From NCBI GenBank assembly GCA_016785225.1, contig JAFBJZ010000880.1:124001-188000 (forward strand): 64,000 nucleotides of DNA, read 5' to 3'. Positions 13,301 through 24,624 of the stretch are shown here, piece after piece; the first letter of the stretch is position 1; every line of letters starts with the position of its first letter. The notes under the pieces were generated by a model. That model did not search any database. It was not told the origin of the DNA and worked only from the letters and a program-made list of their open reading frames with translations. The translations under genes were made by a program, and so were the position numbers. This stretch comes from Psettodes erumei. Its lineage: Eukaryota; Chordata; Actinopteri; Pleuronectiformes; Psettodidae.

Positions 13301-16300
13301 GTTTGTTCCCTCTGAGTGCTGGCTGCTTACCCTGACTGTCGAGCACGCTCTGCACCACCTCCTCCAGGCCCACCATGTAGATGAACTCGCTGTTGGCGGC
13401 GGAGGGCAGGAAATGGAGGAGCGGGGCGGGGGGTTTGGGCGGAGGGATCTCCAGCAGGGTCTTCTCCAGCTGCTTCCTGAGGGCCAGCTTGGCTGCCGCC
13501 TGGCTGCTGGCCTGGTCGGCCATGGAGCTCACCCCTCCGCTGGCCGAGCCTGACATGGTGGACGGGCTAACGGCCGACGCGCCGCCCAGGCTGCCTGCCA
13601 CCCCGCCGGCCCCCGCTGCTGCTGCTGCCTGCATGTGGGCCAGGTTCATGTACATGGCGCTGGAGCCTGAGCGCTGGGAAGCTGCCACCTGCTGGCTGGC
13701 CTGCAGGGAGACACATATTCTCGACTGCTTAGCAAAATGGGTTTATTATTCAAAGTCACATTTTTAGGTTTGAACACTGCCATCACATGCTGCCACACAG
13801 TTTATAGAATCATGAGATATTTGGCAACTTCTTACCCTTCAAAGTCCAGAGCTGCTGTATGTGTTTGCATGAACAGATCAGATTTAAATGTAGTCCACTT
13901 GTCCACTCGTGGCTTAGCATGACAAAGTGATCAAGGTTTTTATGGGTTCACTCAGGCGTGTATCAATATTTGTAATACCTGTAGGGATGCACCGATACCA
14001 CTTTATTTATACTGAGTACAAGTACTTACATTTAAGTACCAATATGGGTTCTGAATCCCACCATTACAGATCTAACTAGGACATGTTTTATTGTCATCAC
14101 ATGTTGTTCACTTTCTGACTTCAACAAATAAATACACAACATTATGTTGTTGACGGTGATCTGATCACTTTCCTTCATGACTCAGCTCTGTGTGTGTGAG
14201 ACCTGAGATACATGGTGGTTTTAAAACCATGTGTGGAAACCCTGCTGTCATCTTCACATATCTTCAAACATCTCCACACTGCTGCTCCCCAATACACTCA
14301 GTGTACCAGAGTTCAGTGCCACCTTACTCTAAAGTGGTATCTGAGTCCGTAGTATCAGAGAGGTTTTAGTAGTAGTAGTTCTTTAGTAGTTCAAGTACTT
14401 GTACTTATACTCGCACACCAGTACTGGTTGTGGTATCTGTGTATCCCTAAATACCTGCAGACTGTGTGTCAGCTGATGATGGTGGAGCATTGTGTTGTTG
14501 AAGGCCTTCTCACTCTGTTACAGATCTATCTGAGCCCCCCCCCAGATGCCTTCTTCATTCCAGCTGCTCTCACTCACTGAGTGGTATAATACAGCGTGTG
14601 ACCCGAGTGGACGGAGCGCACAGGGCTCTGTGTGCGGCAGTACCTGCTGGTAGCTGACGGCGTTGGCCATGCTGCTGGAGCTGGAGCGAGACATGCCCGG
14701 CTTGGAGGAGACCCTCTGGCCCTGCAGCTGAGCAGGGTTGGGAGCGATCACTCGCTGGGACATGAGCATGGGCGGCATGTTGGCATTGGCTGCTGACCTG
14801 ATGACTGTGTGACCCTACGGAGAGGGACAAAAAAAAAAAAAAAAAACAGTGAGGGGCATTATGAAAGGAAAAGGCTAAAAAAAAGTACAGGTTTGTCTGC
14901 TCTCCAACAGGAGGTGGCAGGTCTTTAAGTTTCAGATCATCATAAGATCATCAGAATATATGAAGAAGAAATATTTCTGGAATACATGTATGCTGCCTTT
15001 GCCTTATGTATAACTCAGACACAACAAAAGGATTGGAAATGTGCAGTTTTGATCCAGTACTACTGAGCGATCGCTGGCATTCTGAGTGCCAACTTGACAG
15101 CTCAAGTGAAACAGAGAGACGTCCAGCTCGAGCTGATATGTTGATGAGCAGCGTGTGAATCAGAATGCAACAGCCATTCATTTCTATGGAATGTTCCACA
15201 TCCTGCACTGAACTGAACTGCTAATGCTCACCGTTGCAGGGGTGTAGTAGCTTTAACCAAGTGGAACAAAAATTGTATAACACTGAGTTCAGCGAGCACG
15301 CCTATTAAAGAGGAAGAGCTGCTTTCATGTGCACAGCTATGAGACACAGTGTGGACAGCAGAGGGCAGAAGCTGCTTGGTGAGGACGAACCACAGAAAAC
15401 AAACTGATAAGATGATCCACAAAGACACATCATCAACATGCATCACGAGGAGGAGAACCCATTTCTTCTCTAAAATAAACACGGGCCTAATGTTAGTCAT
15501 CCCGATTTAAAGCTAAACTTTACTGTGATCTCACACAGGGATTGGGCCGTCAGGGTTGGAGTCAAGACCACTCACACAAAACCAGGACCAAGACAAGGAC
15601 CAGTATTGAAGAGACTCATAGAAGTGCAGTCCTCTTCAGGACTTGTTGTTCTGTTAGAGCAGTCCTGCAGAGGTCAACTTCAGTCTGAGCAACAGAGGTC
15701 ACCTATCCCGACTGTAAATCCACTGCATCAAATCTTCAGAATAAAAAGTCATGTAGATCTACTTGGAGGCAAATTCCAGTGATGCATTTAAGCATGAGCA
15801 TGTCGTTAGGGTCATGTGACTACACACAGCTATACGCAAAACACCATGATAAGAGAGAAGTGGAACAAGCAAACCATGAGACTCAAACAAATGGTGATCA
15901 CTGCACCATCACCGCCTACAAGTAAAATGGTTCTTCAAGCGTATGAATGCGGAACACAGGAAACGCGCACACACCTGTGCAGTCCGGAGGTTCTGGGGCT
16001 CCGGGTTGTGCAGGCCCGGCCTCACGGGCAGCTTCCCCAGACCAGCAGAGCTGTGGATGGGTGGAGGCTGGACAGAGGATGAAGTGTTCTGGACCACCGG
16101 GACCTGCGCACAGCCATCAACACAACATTAATAGGGCGACATCGAAGTACAGATCCGTGACGAATTGAGTGGTGTGTGATTATGAAACCGTGATGACCTC
16201 TAAAGTGCAGGTAGGTGTAAGTTAATGGGTGAGTTAGTTGCTGCAGTTGCTGTTCACCTATTGATGAGACAGCAATGACCATATGAGAGGGCCAAGGACT

Positions 16301-19300
16301 GATCAGCTGATCCTCTCCTTCCTCTGATCAGCTGATCTTTTGTATCTGAGCTGATGAAAGGCTGTTTAAACAGATGATGTGCCTGCTGATCTAAACCTGG
16401 CAGGCGACGCCATCGGCCGACGCGACGAGACGGGCCAGTTTACCCCGAAGTTCTCACGCGGTCTCATCATGATTATCTGCTGTAAACTGGTTTTAACATG
16501 CCCTGCTGTGTTCCAGGTGAGGTTCTATTTCACGCGACCTATTACATTGAGATCATATTGCAGTACCCATTTACAGCTTGCTAATAGTAACTGCCCATCT
16601 TAAACAAGCATGACATGTTTCACCTGTTAGTACACTCAGCTCATTCTGGAGTTATGCAGTAGGTCCTCCTTCATGAACATTCTAATCTAAGTGAAACTGT
16701 TCAAAAGCTGCTGATTCAGCTGGTTGATCATTTTGAAGGATGCAGTTTGCACTCCTGCTGAACTGTACTGCATTCAGCACAGAGGGTTTTCTCTTGTTTA
16801 GCCTAGCTTCACTGATAAATGGTGTGGACACAATAAATAGAAACACCTCTCTATAGTGGAATGTTGCATAGTAGACCGTAGCAAAGTTCAAGTACTGTAG
16901 TCTTCCAAGCGTTGCAATTCATTTTTCTGTCTTCCACACAGCCATTTGTTTTCATGCACCATCAATATGAATGCGCAGATACTTGAGATGAGTTGGCGTA
17001 ATGCTGGGATCCACATCATACTATGTCAACACGGATGATCACTGTGTCAGATTAAGTTTTCAAAGAGTCACTAATGCCTGCTTCGACTTTAAAAAGGCAG
17101 TGAACCCCGCAGCCACCCAGAAGCTGCAGTGACTCGTGGGTAATGGGTAAAGTGCCATGGCCGTCATTTTATTTTGATTATATTTGTATTCGCTGAGAAA
17201 CTGCTGTATTTCAATTTTGTACTTTCAGTACTGAAGTACTGTTAAGTTAATTCCACGAGCAGGCGGCAACAAGCAGGGGCAAAGTGTGGTGTGATGAGTG
17301 GTGTTGGTCGTGTCGGCTGCAGCGCTGACCTTCTGCACCACGTTCTCCTTCTGCATCTGACTCTGTCTGAGCTTCTTCAGCAGCACGAGGCGAGCCTCCT
17401 CCAGACGCAGCTCCTCTCTCAGAGCTTTGATCATTTGCTGCCTCTCCTCTCCTGTCTTCCCCTGGAACAAGCAAACAAATGAAGGTCGGACTCACAAATA
17501 ATGATACGTGATGTCAAGATGGAAACTTTGACGCAACCTACATTTCTTGAAGCTGTGCATGGGTGCAGGCTGCTGTTGTTGGTTTTACCTTGAACATGTC
17601 CAGGTTGGCCTGGTGCAGGCGCTCCTCAGGGCGAGGTGTTGTCCTGGGACTGGACGCCTCGTTGTCCGACAAGATGATGACATCTGGAGATGGAGTTCTT
17701 CTGTCGTGCTCCGCATCACTTCATGGGACACAAGAAAAACAAAAAGGTCCCATTCACTTTTGTCAAATCTGAAATGCACATTCATGGTGACGTGAGCCAG
17801 TTTCACAGACGTTGATCTTTGAGGCTGACTGCAGAGTTGTTCAGCTGTTAGTTCAGGACCCAAGAGATGTTCAGTATATACCACGTCCCACTGAAGATTG
17901 TGGCTCTATAAAAACACTTAACAGGAGGAGGTTGCACCTCATTGAACCAGGTGTATGAACCTTTGGGAAAAAACCCAAACAAAAGAAGTAAAGTAAAGCC
18001 AGATTTCATTTGACTTCATATCCAATGATTAATTATATGTCCAAAGCATTTAGGGCACCTATGTTACATGTGTTTGTATTTTTAGTAAGCCATAATCATT
18101 CCACATTTAAAATTGTAACCAAAATATTTTACATGTATCTACTTGTTTTGTTTGTAACAGCATTGCTGATCTCTGTAGGAACAACAAGGACATCAACATT
18201 CATCAAGGCTTCTGTTTTGACCATATATGGGTAATATGAAGAGGTTGGGATATGTCCACTCATAAGCTTTATAAATGGAAATTTAAGAGCCTGTGTAGTA
18301 AGCAGAGTTTTATAAATACCATTTCCTTTTTTTGGCATGCAACAAATTTGGTCTTTTGCGTATGCAAACCTTTGGTTTGGATCTTAAGTACAGTTTTAGA
18401 AATTTTGCACCAGCCATCTGGAAAATGTCCATCTGACAGAATAGGTGCAGCCATAAAAAAAGCTGGAGTCTTGAGCGCCATATCTGTGGAAAAATCATAT
18501 ACCATGATCCTTTAACAGTGCACAGGCCTTTATTTAGCTCAGTGTCTGACAGAACCAGGCTTATATCAGAGAGAGACCAATATTTCTACTTCATACGCAG
18601 TCAACACTTCGTCCAAATTCTGCTTTAGTATAATGTCCATTTCCACAGCACAGATTTATCATACAACTACAGAGGCTCCGAATTTTATCATTGGTAGTCC
18701 TGTAGCCTTCCTTGCACATGTAGGCTTTTAATGTGAAAAACAGTGGGAAATGCTGAGTTTCGTTGATGGCTGCTTAATGTGGATCAGGACTATGACAACG
18801 AGGTGGTGAGTTCGGTAAATGGTTCTGTCATTCATGCTGCAGGAAATAACATGACACTGAATTTATCATGTGAGTTGCTGTAGTAGGCCATGTGCGTTGC
18901 TTTTTTTGTTTTACCCAGTCTTCATTTGTTCATGCTGGCCACACCCCAGGATATTATTTGAATGTTGGCTTTCACGGTGTATGAGAATTTACAGCAGCTC
19001 CTGTGAAGAGCTGCAACAAGCTCCACGGCTTCAGAGGGAAGTGTCTATGGCTGGATGAGTCTCTACCACAGAGCCTGAAGGACTGCTCAGCTATTCGTCC
19101 TTTCTGCAGTTTCTTCCCTCTCAGGACAACATGTGACGCTCTGTTACACTGATCACTAGGCTCTTCTTAGGTTTTCTTGCCAGGTTAGACTTAGGGAGCT
19201 GTGGGGGTGTCCAGTTCCAGGAAGGGGATCCCAGTTTTCCTCTGTTTCCTAATGATGGAGCCTACTGGGCTCCTTGCAACATTCACACATGGTTTTATAC

Positions 19301-20961
19301 CCTGATCTGGAGCTAGGCCTGCAGGGCTTGGTCTACGGTGACACAAAACCTGTGAATAATGAGACGTGTTTTTCAAATCCCGTCCTGTCTTTTCAACTTG
19401 ACGCGGTGGACTTTGATTAGCCTTTTCAAAACTAATCAAAGCTAACAGCTCAACATGAAATGTTAATCCATAAGCTCTGTATACTTTATCAATATACTTC
19501 TAGATTTGGGGTTAAGGAGGTAGAGCCTGCAGTTTCTTCTTAGGTGTCCTCCGATGGACATCACAGAAGAAGCTGCTACTCTCTAAAGAAAAAATAAATC
19601 AAAGTAGGCCTGGGAGCATCAGGATCTGGACCTAGACCTGAGCACACCATCATCAGCATTGTTTATCAAGGATTAGGATAATAATTAGGATAATGTCAGG
19701 GTGAAGCTCAGCAGAGGTTGGCTCAGGCACAGGAAAATAAATCTAAACTCATTCTGAACTCATCCTCCTCCTTCTGGAGTGGCCCAGTCCAGACCTGACC
19801 CCAGCAGCGATGATGCTGACTGGACTCAGAGAACACAGAACCTCCTCAGAATGTGTGTGAGCTGCAGCAGTTGTGTAGGAAGACTGGTCCACACATACTG
19901 GAAGAGCTGCAGCTGTGAAACACAAGGCTTCACTCACTTTATCCACCAGCACTGTCAGTGTTGAACGAGGCTGTTCTATAAAGACAGATTCTGAAAAGGT
20001 GAAGCACATTGTGTCTATAATTCTGACTCAGATGAAATATCAGCTCACATTTTATGACCAGCTAAAGGTCAGTTGACACAAAAGATTTCCCACCATCGCA
20101 GGGAACACTTGCAGCGGTGTAGAGTGGCCTGGCACCTGCAACTCAGTTCGTCAAATCACCAGTGGCTGGATTTACAACAGAAGGTAAGTCGTCTGTTTCA
20201 AGAGCCAATCAGGATCATCGTAAACCCAGCTGGTCAAATCAATGTAAGCTGTCACGGGCTGGTGCAAGTCTTTGAGGGAGGAAAGAGAGGATCACCTCAT
20301 CGACCTACTCCACCCTGTCGCTTTTTTGTTTACTATAGCAAGTAAGTCACTATCACTACAGTATGGCCCATTAATCATGTAGAATGCGGTGGCCCAGCAC
20401 AGGTTCATAATGAACTGAAAAATGTTCCTCTCACAGACTAAGATCTCTGATGAAGATGTCTAGTCGAGAGCTTCCCTCCTCTTCGTGAATGCTAGTGTTT
20501 CTGAGGGAAACTGCTGTTCTTTTAGTCACAACCCCCCCCCAATCCACTGTGGGTCTTTACATGTTAATGCTTAATTCTCACCATCTTCTCCCAGCGCTCA
20601 TATCCACAGGTTCATCCAGGATGTTTTCCTTCCCATTCTTACTGGGTCCCACATGGCCACCATGGCCTCCAAGCCTCAAACTCCCATTTAGCTTCTCCTC
20701 ATATGCGGCACCCATTAGGCTCTGGTGATGGAGGGAGCTGGCTCCGGGGCCCTTCGCGTCTCCCAGGGGCCCCGCGACTTCCAGGGCTGCTAGGTCAGCC
20801 AGGTCCTTGCGCTTGAGAAGCGCCAGCATCTTGAGGCGCTCCATGGCCTCGTGGCCCTCCATCTTGAGGCGCTTGGCCAGCGACTCCTCTCGCTCACTGG
20901 GGGACTCCAGGCCTCTTTTCAGCAGGTTGAGCCTCAACGCCTCCTCAGACATCCGCTCCAT
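10241..20961 (-). CDS. gatad2b: GATA zinc finger domain-containing protein 2B (p66-beta), complete coding region in ten exons
   Basis: Subunit of the nuclear NuRD/Mi-2 repressor complex; the p66 family links MBD2/MBD3 to the CHD chromatin remodeller and binds histone tails (family knowledge). Joining exons 20961-20582, 17718-17589, 17461-17330, 16103-15975, 14814-14644, 13700-13331, 12184-11982, 11784-11674, 11407-11194 and 10377-10241 gives an uninterrupted 658-residue frame with GT-AG borders throughout. Visible in order: a basic N-terminal segment (KRLKMEGHEAMERLK), the TPSPDVIILSDNE motif, the CR1 coiled coil (about 171-214), the conserved IPPPKPPAP block, and a GATA-type finger C-x2-C-x17-C-x2-C at about 452-476. 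The ending, RQREYLLDMIPPRS then GQK-stop, is typical of p66. The N-terminus and the tail match GATAD2B rather than GATAD2A as I remember them. Human GATAD2B is about 593 residues; the excess here lies mainly in low-complexity insertions in exons six and nine. The start is the first ATG, one base inside the first coding exon. Confidence 0.95.
11194..11407 (-). CDS. gatad2b: gatad2b coding exon 9 (with Ser/Gly insertion)
   Basis: A 214-base exon (phase 0 to 1) encoding APQPQASLQRGLSNSARG, then VLSNFAQASQLSV, both conserved. About 30 residues rich in Gly and Ser (GSGGGSNSSSSSN) and basic residues then follow before YNIPG, a stretch absent from the mammalian protein as I remember it. The donor is CCCAG|gtacct. 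Confidence 0.9.
11674..11784 (-). CDS. gatad2b: gatad2b coding exon 8
   Basis: A 111-base, phase 0-0 exon encoding EIEQRLQQQAALSPSS and ending TDTMIRHHALRQ, which matches the conserved EIEQRLQQQ and MRHHTLRQ blocks after the GATA finger. Acceptor gtctcag|G, donor CAG|gtaacc. Confidence 0.93.
11982..12184 (-). CDS. gatad2b: gatad2b coding exon 7 (GATA zinc finger)
   Basis: A 203-base exon (phase 1 to 0) carrying the whole zinc finger: CAQC, seventeen residues including DFTPHWKQEKSG, then CEQC. It is followed by MTSNQKKALKAEHTNRLK and AFVKALQQEQ. All four cysteines are present. In p66 proteins this CR2 finger region mediates chromatin, histone-tail and CHD association (family knowledge). Acceptor tctctgcag|G, donor CAG|gtcagc. 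Confidence 0.96.
12379..13064. mobile_element. Non-autonomous DNA transposon with about 32-bp terminal inverted repeats
   Basis: The left end begins AAGGCCAGATTCCACCAAAG and the right end on the opposite strand begins AAGGCCAGTTTACACCAAAG; both continue with ATTCG. The length is about 686 bases, in the intron between gatad2b coding exons 6 and 7. A motif GCAGCGGTGTAAACTG occurs near both ends in the same orientation. The target duplication is unclear (a TA or degraded three-base duplication is possible), so the superfamily is not assigned. No transposase is seen. Confidence 0.7.
13331..13700 (-). CDS. gatad2b: gatad2b coding exon 6 (Ala/Gly/Ser insertion plus conserved CR2 start)
   Basis: A 370-base exon (phase 0 to 1), the longest internal one. 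It begins ASQQVAASQRSGSSAMYMNLA, continues through a GC-rich low-complexity stretch of Ala, Gly and Ser (about residues 334-370), and then gives the invariant p66 block AAAKLALRKQLEKTLLEIP, PPKPPAP, and PSAANSEFIYMVGLEEVVQ. Acceptor ccctgcag|G, donor CAGG|gtaagc. An open frame continues past the donor into intron sequence; it is not part of the protein, because the next exon resumes in phase. Confidence 0.94.
13982..14449. mobile_element. Non-autonomous hAT-like element (MITE) with 8-bp target duplication
   Basis: A 468-base element in the intron between gatad2b coding exons 5 and 6. Its ends are imperfect inverted repeats: TAGGGATGCACCGATACCAC at the left, TAGGGATACACAGATACCAC on the opposite strand at the right. 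It is flanked by an identical 8-base direct repeat, AATACCTG, at 13974-13981 and 14450-14457. An 8-base duplication with TAGGG ends is the hAT hallmark. No transposase is present inside. The interior has short palindromes of the AGTACAAGTACT type. Confidence 0.85.
14644..14814 (-). CDS. gatad2b: gatad2b coding exon 5
   Basis: A 171-base, phase 0-0 exon encoding GHTVIRSAANANMPPMLMS and then QRVIAPNPAQLQGQR, a strongly conserved GATAD2B segment, followed by a serine-rich stretch ending SYQQ. Acceptor tccgtag|G, donor CAG|gtactg. An A-rich run sits just upstream of the acceptor. Confidence 0.93.
14829..14846. repeat. Poly(A) run beside the acceptor of gatad2b coding exon 5
   Basis: About 18 A on the plus strand, i.e. 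poly(T) on the gene strand. It may serve as the distant part of the acceptor's polypyrimidine tract (inference). Confidence 0.9.
15975..16103 (-). CDS. gatad2b: gatad2b coding exon 4
   Basis: A 129-base, phase 0-0 exon encoding VPVVQNTSSSVQPPP and then PGLHNPEPQNLRTAQ. The ends match the PVVQN...PEPQNLRT region of vertebrate GATAD2B. It is a proline-rich linker between CR1 and the central region. Acceptor gcgcag|G, donor CAG|gtgtgt. Confidence 0.92.
17330..17461 (-). CDS. gatad2b: gatad2b coding exon 3 (CR1 coiled coil)
   Basis: A 132-base, phase 0-0 exon encoding GKTGEERQQMIKALREELR and then LEEARLVLLKKLRQSQMQK, ending ENVVQK. This is the CR1 antiparallel coiled-coil helix through which p66 proteins bind MBD2/MBD3 (established for the family). 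Acceptor gttccag|G, donor AAG|gtcagc. Confidence 0.95.
17589..17718 (-). CDS. gatad2b: gatad2b coding exon 2
   Basis: A 130-base exon. The incoming two-base phase completes a cysteine codon, and the frame then reads DRRTPSPDVIILSDNEASSPR followed by EERLHQANLDMFK, the conserved p66 segment just before CR1. The acceptor is cccatgaag|T and the donor is AAG|gtaaaa. The acceptor pyrimidine tract lies slightly upstream, but the phase and homology leave little doubt. Confidence 0.93.
20065..20370 (+). repeat. Degraded copy of the 12.4-13.1 kb inverted-repeat element
   Basis: It begins AAGGTCAGTTGACACAAAAG, like the terminal repeat at 12379, and contains GCAGCGGTGTAGAGTGG, a shared AGCCAATCAG stretch, GGAAAGAGAGGATCA and GCAAGTAAGTC in the same order as that element. 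The right terminal repeat is not visible. It lies just inside the intron before the first gatad2b coding exon's donor-side neighbour. Confidence 0.5.
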
Positions 20962-20962
20962 C
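20582..20962 (-). CDS. gatad2b: gatad2b coding exon 1 (N-terminus, start codon)
   Basis: The acceptor is a pyrimidine-rich tract ending CCAG, one base before the ATG at 20961-20959, so the 5' untranslated region must lie on upstream exon(s). It encodes residues 1-126 plus two bases: MERMSEEALRLNLLKRG, a lysine/arginine-rich nuclear-localisation-like stretch, KGPG and EEKLNG blocks, and the conserved KENI-x-DEPVDMSA segment. The donor is TG|gtgaga. A longer in-frame read stops three codons later, which supports splicing at this donor. Confidence 0.93.
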
Positions 20963-21239
20963 CTGGAAGAGAGGACACAAGGATTAGCACAGCCCCATCC
21001 AGAACATCATACTACTTACACAGTAATGTTTTTCTCATATTTTCGAGCTGAAATATGCTGTAAAATATATCTCATATCTCAATGTGGAGAGGATCTGTCA
21101 AAGGTTTTTGTGACCCAGACTCACTGAACAAGCTGAAAGCAGTGCAAAGATGTAACGCTTTTGAGCTGCCCCCTCTAACCAATCAGAGAAGCCGGAGTCA
21201 GCCAACAGATACGTGAACAAACTTCTGGTCTACTACTCC

Positions 21240-21760
21240 TCTCAAACTGGGGCTTCAGGCTACTATTAGGCACCGCAGGAACTAGTTCCTGGTAGCTGAA
21301 GCGTTAAAGGAATGTCCCTGTAATGAGCAGTTCTCAGGCACCGCGTTCCCACTGTGAGTCAGGACGTACCACCGGACTCGTCGAGTGCTAATTTTGCAAC
21401 TGTTTTAGTCGCAGCATAATTCCGAGTGCGCCAGAGAAGAACAGTATTCGTCAATAGTCTATGAGGCAAATGATACCTTGTTAGTGACGATGTGTGAGAG
21501 CAGAAGACTGGCTCTTACTGTTACTTGTTGTTGTCACGTCCACCTATTCGCATCAAGAAACACTAAACGGTGTTTAGGGGCCCAGGGCCGCACAGAAGCA
21601 CCTACCAAGGAGCGGGAACTTCTTTCGGCCCTGAAAAAGACCCCAGAAATAACCTCTAGGGGCTGTTCCTTTGGTGGGGACATGCAATATGGTTCCTGCC
21701 CTCCAAACCACTGCAAGGATGTACCCTACTTTAGGTACAGTCTTGCGGTGGAGCTAGATC
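21240..21760. repeat. Possible fish MITE-like repeat
   Basis: The stretch with GGAACTAGTTCCTGGTAGCT, GGAATGTCCCTGTAATGAGC and CACCGCGTTCCCACTGTGAG resembles a common percomorph non-autonomous DNA repeat. I did not find terminal repeats or a target duplication, so this rests on remembered similarity only. Confidence 0.25.
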
Positions 21761-22899
21761 ACCAGAATCCTGGAGTCATCCTCACACGACCATGAAATTC
21801 AGTCTCATTGAGATGTTCTACTGGCTGGAAAGACAGCCCACTGATGAAGAAACACAATCCAGACTTGATGTTGGTCGACATATCCTTTGTTTTTCTGTTG
21901 GCTGTATGTGATTTTGTGATTTGATCAGGTCATGTGCGGAGGCTGCCCCCTTCAGTGGTGACCCAACTTTCAGCTGGACCCCCTGATCCTTTATCCTTTA
22001 TCACTGTAAAGCGTCTATCCAAACCCCAGCACCCACACACCCACTGAGGACTACTGCATTCACATACAATCCCCTCTCTACCTTTTGGTCTTCTGTATAA
22101 AATACAATATGCTGATGTTCTGGGTGACTAACCTTCCAAGATCCCCTCAGTATCAGTACCAGTACCATGCGACAGAAACCTTTGGAACAGGACTTTGAGT
22201 GATGTGAAAACACCGACCAGCAGTGCGCAGTGGGAGTCAGAACAGGCAGTGCTCCACACCCAACATCAACCAATCAATATATCCCAGTGACCTGAAACTT
22301 GGACACACAGACAATATGAGCAGCTGAAGGTAAGCTCATTCAGATGGAAGTGGGTTAAACACAGCAGGCTAAGAATAGCCCGAATCTCTGGACCTGATAG
22401 GGGAAAACGCATTTGAGAAATGCCTGATGTCTGTGTGCTACCGTGTGACGCATACCAGGGGAGGTTTTTCTAAGGATGACAGCATGTCAAGTCTTACGAG
22501 CATGTTTGCTGAGTCATGCGACGGGGGCTCACCGGGCAGTGACCCAGTCAAGATGCTGCAGCAAAGCACAAACTATTTGCTATAGACCTGCTGCTGGCCC
22601 CCTCTCAAAACCATGCCCCCTTTGAACCCTGAGTGCAGATGTTGCAGAGTATAAGGTGTGACACGCACTCATCAGAATTCACTCCGTCATTACTCCTTCT
22701 GGTTTGGCTCTGCACAGACAACATTCAATCTCAATACATTGTTTTTCTAAAGTGATGTGTACGACATATGATGCAGTGCAAATGTTCCTCCATCATCAAA
22801 AGTAAAATAATCAAAGGATATATAAAATGAAAGTTGAAGAAAGTGTTTTTAAAAAAAATAATAATAATAGTTTGCATCCTCCTTTATGAAATCTTCTGT

Positions 22900-23180
22900 A
22901 ATACTATGTGTGTCCTCCCTTTGTCTTTCTAACCTCCTCCAGCCTCTTTGGGTTCCCTCTGAGCAGCTTTTGGATCCTCTCAGGTGTCATTTTGACATAT
23001 TTGTTCAAGTCTATCAGATCATCTGCCATGTACAGTCTTCTTCATATCTAACCACTGGTTTTCAATGATATTCATGTCTGGACTGAGAAGCTCAAGGTAA
23101 AACATTCACCTGATGGTGTTTAAACCATTCCTGAGTTGACTTTGCTTTGTGCTTTGGATCATTGTCTCGTTGAAGACTCA
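22900..23180 (-). mobile_element. Possible second Tc1/mariner-like transposase remnant (antisense)
   Basis: Stretches such as CCACTGGTTTTCAATGATAT, TCATGTCTGGACTGAGAAG, TTTAAACCATTCCTGAGTTG and TTTGGATCATTGTCTCGTTG resemble the antisense of Tc1/mariner transposase genes (the GGATCATTGTC...TTGAA motif). No terminal repeats were located. Confidence 0.5.
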
Positions 23181-24624
23181 TTTTTAGCCCTGCTATCTAA
23201 CAACTGGCATAGTTCGTTGAAGAATCTATCCTGTAAAATACTGAGTTCAGTCGTTTACACTGTTCCCTTTTGTTTTGAAGACTTAAATACAGCAGTTTTT
23301 AGCCTGCCAGCTGACAGCTTCTGATTGGCTGGTTCACTCAGCTTGTTTTTGTGACAAGAGAAAACCGCCGTGTTGCTTTTACTGTTTTCATGCTGACTCT
23401 CAGTGGCAGCCATGATAAGCACCTTAACCCGAAGGGAAGGAGCTTCAGTGTTTCCCATCTTATCTCCTGTAAGCACAGGAGACACTGGAGCTTCCTTTAT
23501 GACAGGCAGGAGATAATGCCGTCCCACAGATCCCTGCGATGCATCACTGTAGTTTCAATATGAATACAGAAACAAAAGAGCATCTGCTTTATGGTTGTGA
23601 GACCATTCATATCTTCATGTCATAGCTCCAAAATAAATCCAGACTTATCCAGTTAGGAGTTAGCTTGAAGAATAATCATACTGAATTTTTAGTTTACATC
23701 AGTATCAGAACAAAATACTATAAATATCCTTTTATTAAATCCTCCATTGTGGAAATCACTAAAAGTGAATTTCCTCTACTTAGGGAATGTCTAAAAAAAG
23801 TCCACTGTGCCCATGTGAGGACAGTCTACGTCCTCCTGTCTGAATAGAATCTCCTGAGTAATTCATGGTTAATGTAAATAGTGTGTAGAAAGTGAAAACA
23901 TATTTTCTCAAGAGGTGTGATTCTGTCATTCTGACTTGAAGAGTGTGGAAGTATGCACATTGTCTGTTAGAAATAAATAAATAAAAACAGCCGAGTGTAA
24001 GGGTTCTGGACTGGACTCGCAGTTATCTGCAGTCAGAAACACTGCCACTGTTGCTAATTCCTCATTGTTAATGAACTAACTAAATTATTTAAGAAATAAT
24101 ACATATTTAAGTGATGGAACCTATGAACCCCTTTCACCCATATATAAAATCCTTTTTAATACCACATCCTTTTGAATGTACCATTAGGATGATGTTTGTG
24201 TGTTAATAACACAATCTGATTTTTGCTGTTCTGTCATGTAGTAACTGCAATGTCATGTGCAGTAGTTTCTCATCTTGAATCACTGACTTAAATGAATGAT
24301 ACTAAGTTCAAATGAAACCACCTTTTATTCTTACTTTCAATCCATTTGCATTCAAGTCAGTTTCACTCCAGCACATAAGTTCCTCCATTATTGATGACTT
24401 AAGGCAGTCACATGGCTCAAATCTTAGAGAAACAAAGTCTACAGTGCAGAGTACAGTCAGCAAAGCCAAGCTGAGGTGAACACCTGAGAAGGTCCACCAA
24501 TCTGCAGTAGCCCGTACTGTCACCAATCACTTTACACTCAATAAGCCATAATGGCAGAGTGAAAACCTGTTATTAGATTTGGTTAAAAATCTGAAGCTGA
24601 AATCTCTCATTTACAAAAGAGATC

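Noticed and set aside
13029..13330. Downstream extension of gatad2b exon 6 past its donor
   Set aside because: The open frame continues by chance; the donor CAGG|gtaagc and the phase-1 match to the zinc-finger exon show this is intron.
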